NCBI GenBank assembly: GCA_025529335.1
Contig: JAMYHX010000140.1
Span: forward strand, 22,675 to 86,674
DNA length: 64,000 nucleotides
DNA from: Rhizopus sp. PT2906
Lineage: Eukaryota > Mucoromycota > Mucoromycetes > Mucorales > Rhizopodaceae
Direction: 5' to 3'
The position numbers and the translations under genes are program-made. Shown one piece after another: positions 59,398-64,000 of this stretch. The first letter of the stretch is position 1; the number at the start of each line of letters is the position of its first letter. Below the pieces are notes generated by a model. The model ran no database searches. It saw only the letters and a program-made list of their open reading frames with translations, and was not told the origin of the DNA.

Positions 59398-61859
59398 ATG
59401 CGTATTCCTTTCTTTTCTACTGTTGCTATCACAGCAATATTGATTATATATGCTTGGATAAAGCCAACTGAACACAAGATCAACCTTCGTTCTTGGGATG
59501 AAGCCTATACAATGGCAAGGACCATGGTTGATAGAATGTCCCTTGAACAAAAGGTCAATATTGCTACTGGTGTTGGTTGGAAAAATGGCCCCTGCGTTGG
59601 TAATAGCTATGCCATCAGCAATCCCGATTTTCCCTCTCTTTGCTTACAAGATGCTCCACTCGGTGTTCGGTTTGCTTATAATGTAACCTCTGGTGTTGCT
59701 GGCATCAATGCTGCCGCCTCATTTGATAGGAATGCCATCTACGAGCGTGGCGTCTATATGGGTCAAGAATTTCGCGGAAAGGGTGTTCACATCCAATTAG
59801 GTCCCGCAATGAATTTTATGAGATCCCCGGAAGGAGGCCGCGGTTGGGAATCAGGTGGCGAGGATCCATTCTTGATGGGTGTTCTTGCTGAACAAAATGT
59901 TTTGGGTATTCAGAGTCAAGGTGTCATTGCTACTGCTAAACATTACATCTTGAACGAACAAGAACTTCACAGAACGACTGGATCATCTGAAGCCGATGAA
60001 AGAACTTTGCATGAAATATACCTCTGGCCCTTCGCTCGTGCTATTGAAGCAGGCGTTGGTTCTGTCATGTGTAGTTACAACCAAGTCAATGGAATCTTTG
60101 CTTGTGAAAATGACTATCTCTTGAACACTGTCTTGAAGGGCGAGCTTGGATTCAAGGGCTTTGTGCAATCAGATTGGTCTGCCACTATGTCTACTGTTGA
60201 TTCGGCAAACCATGGTCTTGATATGACTATGCCTGGTAATACTATTTTGAATCCTTTTTAATCCGCCTTACTCAACCTTTTTATTCTAGGTGATATCACT
60301 ATGGGCTCTAACGACTCTTACTTTGGCAAAAACTTGACAGATGCCGTTCGCGCCAAAAAAGTTCCAGAGTCTCGCGTGACAGATATGGCCACTCGTATTG
60401 TTGCTGCTTGGTATAAGCTTGGGCAAGACAAGGGATTTCCCAAGACTGCACTAGATTCCTTCCATCTTGATAAAGCACCCTATATCAATGTTCAATTAGA
60501 TCATTACAAACTGGTCCGCACAATGGGTGCAGCCTCCACTGTGCTTTTGAAAAATAGTGGAATCTTACCATTAAACAAGTCCATCAAGAATGTTGCCTTT
60601 GTAGGAAGCGACGCTGCCGTCAACCCAGAGTACGTTTACATTGAATGTATTCTCAAGCAGAATTAACATTACTTTTTAGTGATATTAATGCATGTGACGA
60701 TCATGGTTGTAACAAAGGTACTCTTGCTCAAGGCTGGGGATCTGGTACTGCTTTCTTCCCATATCTCGTTGATGTACGTGTTGTAGCTTTGTATTTTCTC
60801 TGACCATCAAATTCTATTTATAGCCTATCACTGGTCTTACAGGCGCTTTGGGTAAAGATGTCAAGTTTACAAAGTCTTTAGATGACTGGAATCTTGACGC
60901 TGCTGTTGCTGCTGCCAAAGATGCTGATGTTGCTTTTGTATTTTCGAGTGCTAACTCAGGAGAAGAATATATTATTGTGGATGGCAACATTGGTGACCGT
61001 AATAATCTCAGCTTATGGAACAATGGAGATAACTTGGTAAGTACTTTTCTATGTTTTCTGAGCTTTGGTTGAATGCAATTTCTTTCCAAAGATCAAAGCT
61101 GTTGCTGATACAAACAAGAATACTGTCGTCGTCATTCACTCTGTGGGACCTGTCCTGATGCCCTGGATTGACCATCCGAATATCAAAGCTGTTGTTTGGC
61201 CTGGTCTTCCTGGACAAGAATCCGGCAACTCTCTTGCTGATGTTGTTACTGGCATGGTCAATCCTTCTGGTCGCCTCCCATATACCATTGCTAAGAAAGC
61301 CTCCGACTATCCCCTCAAACCAGATCCTGCCCATAATGTTGTTTACAAAGAAAAGCTTTTGATGGGATACAAATGGTTTGATGCTAATAATGTTACCCCT
61401 CTCTTCCCATTCGGTCATGGCTTGTCGTACACCAGCTTTACTTATAGTGGCCTCACAGTCAAAACCGTAGCATCTGGAAAATCTACCAAAGTCTCTATTA
61501 CAGTAACAATCAAGAACACGGGCCACCTTGATGGTGCTGAGATCCCTCAACTTTATCTCAGTTTCCCTGAAAGCACAAATGAACCACCCAAGCTCCTCCG
61601 TGGTTTCGAAAAGGTGTTTATCAAGGCAGGCAAAGAGAAAGATGTCAAATTTGAATTGACGTCAACTGAACTGAGTATCTGGGATACTGATTCCAAGTCC
61701 TGGGTTGTTCCTTCCGGCAAATTCATTGCTCATGTTGGTGCATCAAGCCGTGACATCAGGCAGTCCACAGACTTTACTTTGTTGCCTGGAGTCGAAAAAT
61801 ACGTGAAAGGAGCAGCTCTAGACAGACTTGTTCGTTTGATTCTGAGTCTTTTCTTGTAA
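59398..61859 (+). CDS. GH3 beta-glucosidase, secreted or membrane-anchored
   Basis: Exons 59398-60235, 60290-60629, 60680-60773, 60824-61036 and 61092-61859 give 750 residues. An N-terminal hydrophobic segment (FFSTVAITAILIIYAW) acts as signal peptide or signal anchor. The (beta/alpha)8 domain has the GH3 substrate motifs GRGWESGGEDP and AKHYILNEQE and the nucleophile Asp in GFVQSDWSA. The C-terminal alpha/beta sandwich (SAxSGEE-type SSANSGEEYIIVDG, VWPGLPGQESGN) and the fibronectin-III-like domain (PFGHGLSYTSF, GAEIPQLYLSFPES) are complete. It cleaves terminal glucose from cello- or laminari-oligosaccharides. A short hydrophobic C-terminal tail (LVRLILSLFL) is unusual for the family. Confidence 0.95.
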
Positions 61860-62040
61860 ATGTTGATGACCTGGCATACAGAGACTATTTGTGTCTTTGA
61901 TCTGTGAAAAAGAAGCCATTTTATTTGCCGTGTAAATAAAACATTTAACAATATGGTAAACTTACTCTGCTCTGTGTTAAGATGTATCATGAACATCACA
62001 ATCATTGTATGATCGCCATCATGTATAATTATTTGTTAAC

Positions 62041-62430
62041 AGGCCCGAAAAGCAGTGGTGGCCACAAAGAAGCACGTATGACAGAGAACAGATACCTGTG
62101 GTTGCCTTCAGCTCTGGAATGCTTGGAAAGGACTGTTTGAAGTTTAAAGGACATAGAGCAGGAACAACATGTGTTCTATACAAAGCATTGAAAAGAAGAA
62201 AAAGACAAGGGGACGTTATGGTTGTAACAGTTGACGAATTCAGACCGTCAAGGATAAAGCGTTATTCTCTAATTTTGAATGTACTACTCAACTACTTGTA
62301 GGTTTGTAACTCTTGTGAAAATATGGCGTTCAGAGCTGCTTTTGTAAACTTCTATGACATCCAATCCTGTACAGAATGTGGATTAATTTGGGAAGATACT
62401 ACATGCACCAGAAAATACACCAGAAGTTAG
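62041..62430 (+). pseudogene. TnpB/Fanzor-like nuclease C-terminal relic
   Basis: The frame of 62098 reads FSSGMLGKDCLKFKGHRAG, LYKALKRRKRQGD, then VVTVDEFRPSRI, which matches the TnpB/Fanzor stretch ahead of the zinc ribbon (VDE-x-x-TSK-x-C). After a 45-nt insertion ending in an in-frame TAG at 62299, the same frame continues VCNSCENMAF and CTECGLIW, a four-Cys zinc ribbon. The catalytic D-x-NAA segment that should follow is degraded. The stop, insertion and missing N-terminus show it is dead. It is directly followed by repeat copy C. Confidence 0.55.
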
Positions 62431-62585
62431 ACTAATTCTACAGGCGCTGCCTCTACCCATTATCTATGATACCTTCCAACAAAACTATTCAATGTGTAGC
62501 GTCAAGCTAAACATGGTTTTATAAAATGACCATCTTGGTCTGCTTCTTTTCAAGAAGGAAGAGATAAAAAAGAAATGTTGTTATT
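62431..62585 (+). repeat. 160-bp interspersed repeat, copy C
   Basis: It reads TTCTACAGGCGCTGCCTCTA, a middle block TAGCGTCAAGCTAAACATGG and an end GAGATAAAAAAGAAATGTTG followed by TTATTTATT. It is contiguous with the zinc-ribbon relic on the same strand, whereas copies A and B lie on the minus strand. Confidence 0.75.
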
Positions 62586-63061
62586 TATTTATTCTAATTT
62601 TATATTGTCAGTTTAATCAAAAAGACCACTTTTGATAAATTCGTATTTGCATTATTTAGCTTATTTTCTGGTGTATTTTCTGGTACATGTAGTGTTCACC
62701 TTTACTGTTTGCATTTCTGTCTTGCTTGCCTTAGAGGCATTTCTTGTTGTCATTCTTTAAAGAAAGAAAAGCAAAAGACTGACCACAAAATGCGTTGTTC
62801 TTATAGATGCGTCATGCCCAATTCTCGTTGGTTGTGATAAATTCATGGAATAATCATGACCTTTATTCTATAACAGTTTCAAAGATTGTATAATCTTCTT
62901 TGATACAAACGTACAAATACGACAAGCGGCTCACTTTGTGGCTGGTTGATGTGGCCTTATGCTCGCACGAGAGTTAAGTGAGAAACGAAGGGATGATTTG
63001 GCTTGTACAAGCACGCAGCGTCAAGTACCTTTTTCTTCGCTTTGCTTGATCATAGAATTTT

Positions 63062-63406
63062 CTAAGACGTCGAGCTCTTCTTTTTCTCGTATGATTTCTG
63101 TTTCATTCCGTAATTTTGTCCTCGTTCACGCACATAAGCTTCGCGTTTGGTTTTCAATGCTATGAGTGTTTCATCTTGAAGTACATATTAGATTTCAGTA
63201 GGAGTTAGATTGTACTTTTTGATATCGGCGATATGGTAAACATGAGGTTTTAGCAATGCACTCATAGCTGGGGCTTGAGTGGTTTCACCATGTACTAATG
63301 TTGTTAGACCTAGCCGCTCGAAATCACCGGCATAGCTCTTTTTAAGAATATGGCTATAAGGATTATTGAGGTATTGGTTATCGTTGTTAGTACTCGTGTA
63401 ATGTGT
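63062..63406 (-). pseudogene. Broken ORF of unknown family with one internal stop
   Basis: A minus-strand frame of 115 codons has a single in-frame TAA at 63190-63188. It reads as real protein on both sides (NPYSHILKKSYAGDFERLGL; VYHIADIKKYNLTPTEI; after the stop YVLQDETLIALKTKREAYV) and ends in a Lys-rich tail. There is no ATG near its beginning at 63406. The family is not recognised. A hidden intron is possible but no good GT/AG pair flanks the stop. Confidence 0.45.
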
Positions 63407-63889
63407 AGAATAAAAGCAAAGAAGTGATAAGTCACTGTTTTATTCTTTATTAAAAGTAAAAGAACTCATAGCAAAAAGAGATTAGGTTATTTTAAAAGAG
63501 GCCGGGGTAACTAAGGTATCGATCTCGAATTCCTTATCGGCATTGGTGTTAAAGTAGCTTCTCTTGGATAAACATGACAACAAAAATGGTAATTAATACA
63601 ATGACATATATGCAGAAAAATAATAAAGTATACACAAATCAAAAGAACTGACGTTAAAAGATAACACGCATAGTTTCTTTCAACGAAACCTTTACTATCT
63701 CAATTACTCTCCTTTAACATAATATGCATCGCATATGATGAACTGAAACTAGAGACATCATTCATAAACCAAAAAGGCTAATGAGCACCATTTGTAGCTT
63801 TTCTTTTCTAATTGAATTTGACTGATGAAAATGTATTTTTATTTAAGACAAAAGTGTTTTCCACTCTTCCATGTACAGCATTAAGAAAT

Positions 63890-64000
63890 TTATTTCTTAC
63901 CGGCCTTGGCAGCGGACTTGGTAGTCTTACCGGCCTTGTCAACCTTTTCAACGGACTTGATGACACCGACAGCGACGGTTTGACGCATGTCACGGACGGC
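63890..64000 (-). CDS. TEF1: Translation elongation factor 1-alpha, 3' end (partial)
   Basis: The last 36 codons plus stop of a gene that runs off the right edge. The frame begins AVRDMRQTVAVGVIKSVEKV, the characteristic C-terminus of eEF1A, and ends in a Lys/Ala/Gly-rich tail (KAGKTTKSAAKAGKK). Codon use is strikingly biased to GTC, ACC, AAG and GCC, as expected of a very highly expressed gene and unlike the neighbouring AT-rich sequence. It delivers aminoacyl-tRNA to the ribosome. Confidence 0.95.
   Translation of the reverse strand, partial: AVRDMRQTVAVGVIKSVEKVDKAGKTTKSAAKAGKK

Larger units (their letters stand above)
61860..63889. other. Gene-poor gap with mobile-element relics and a broken ORF
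   Basis: It contains a TnpB/Fanzor-like relic (62041-62430), repeat copy C (62431-62585), a short segment at about 62785-62850 resembling 6530-6590, and a minus-strand ORF with one stop (63062-63406). The remainder before 63889 is AT-rich, probably the 3' flank of the EF-1-alpha gene. Confidence 0.55.

Noticed and set aside
62431..62585. Reading repeat copy C simply as the C-terminus of the TnpB-like protein
   Set aside because: Stops interrupt that frame and the best-conserved block lies beyond them, so nucleotide-level (RNA or element-end) conservation explains it better than coding alone.
1..64000. tRNA, rRNA and CRISPR elements
   Set aside because: I looked for T-arm-like GGTTC-AA-TCC boxes with acceptor stems and for regularly spaced repeats and found none convincing. 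A covariance-model search would be decisive for RNA genes.

Overview
This window comes from a compact, intron-rich, AT-rich fungal genome, most likely a Mucoromycota mould (Mucorales-like). The evidence is short introns (about 40-75 nt, mostly GTAAG...TAG), intergenic gaps of tens of bases between many genes, a fungal Chs7 chitin-synthase chaperone, a DUF3020-type fungal nuclear protein, a Pho80-type cyclin, fungal Tgl-type and GH3 proteins, and the end of a translation elongation factor 1-alpha gene at the right edge. Splice structures were worked out by hand from reading-frame phase and GT/AG signals. They are internally consistent but not verified by transcripts.

Layout. 1-3.9 kb: no gene; diverged direct repeats, a hairpin and a 52-nt poly-A run. 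3.9-6.3 kb (-): PX-domain AGC kinase. 6.3-9.6 kb: gene-poor, decayed coding relics. 9.6-11.1 kb (+): secreted proteinase-K-type subtilase. 12.0-13.9 kb (+): DASS/SLC13 anion transporter, followed 62 bp later by a phosphofructo-2-kinase (14.0-15.8 kb, +) whose phosphatase catalytic His is Ser. 15.9-17.7 kb (-): ten-repeat Myb/SANT protein sharing a 50-bp divergent promoter with a Gemin2-like SMN-complex gene (17.7-18.6 kb, +). 18.8-21.0 kb (+): F-BAR-like/RhoGAP protein. 21.2-22.9 kb (+): cytochrome P450, tail to tail with a peroxisomal ABCD half transporter (22.9-25.8 kb, -). 26.7-28.0 kb (-): Chs7. 28-30 kb: relics. 30-31 kb (-): GT77-like glycosyltransferase. 31.9-32.4 kb (-): small coiled-coil protein. 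32.7-36.7 kb (+): exportin-7, tail to tail with ATG2 (36.8-42.2 kb, -). 42.6-44.2 kb (+): DUF3020 protein. 44.3-45.2 kb (+): F-box/zf-UBP/DUSP protein whose stop codon overlaps that of a Tgl3/4/5-like patatin protein lacking its catalytic residues (45.2-47.5 kb, -). 48.1-49.8 kb (+): M17 leucine aminopeptidase. 49.8-51.4 kb: mobile-element relics. 51.4-52.4 kb (+): Pho80-like cyclin. 52.4-55.9 kb: relics. 56.0-57.1 kb (+): septin, tail to tail with OHCU decarboxylase of urate breakdown (57.1-57.7 kb, -). 59.4-61.9 kb (+): GH3 beta-glucosidase. 61.9-63.9 kb: TnpB/Fanzor-like relic, repeat copy and a broken ORF. 63.9-64.0 kb (-): 3' end of EF-1-alpha.

The genes are mostly housekeeping (nuclear export, autophagy, signalling, cell wall, lipid and sugar metabolism) and do not form one pathway. 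Two local arrangements may be functional. One is the Myb/SNAPC4-like and Gemin2-like pair under one minimal bidirectional promoter, both plausibly serving snRNP production. The other is a recurring tail-to-tail arrangement with 11-29 bp, or even -4 bp, between stop codons.

The most novel material lies in the gene-poor gaps: three diverged copies of one roughly 160-bp repeat, two relics with zinc-ribbon/RuvC-III-like motifs of TnpB/Fanzor nucleases, and several broken ORFs.
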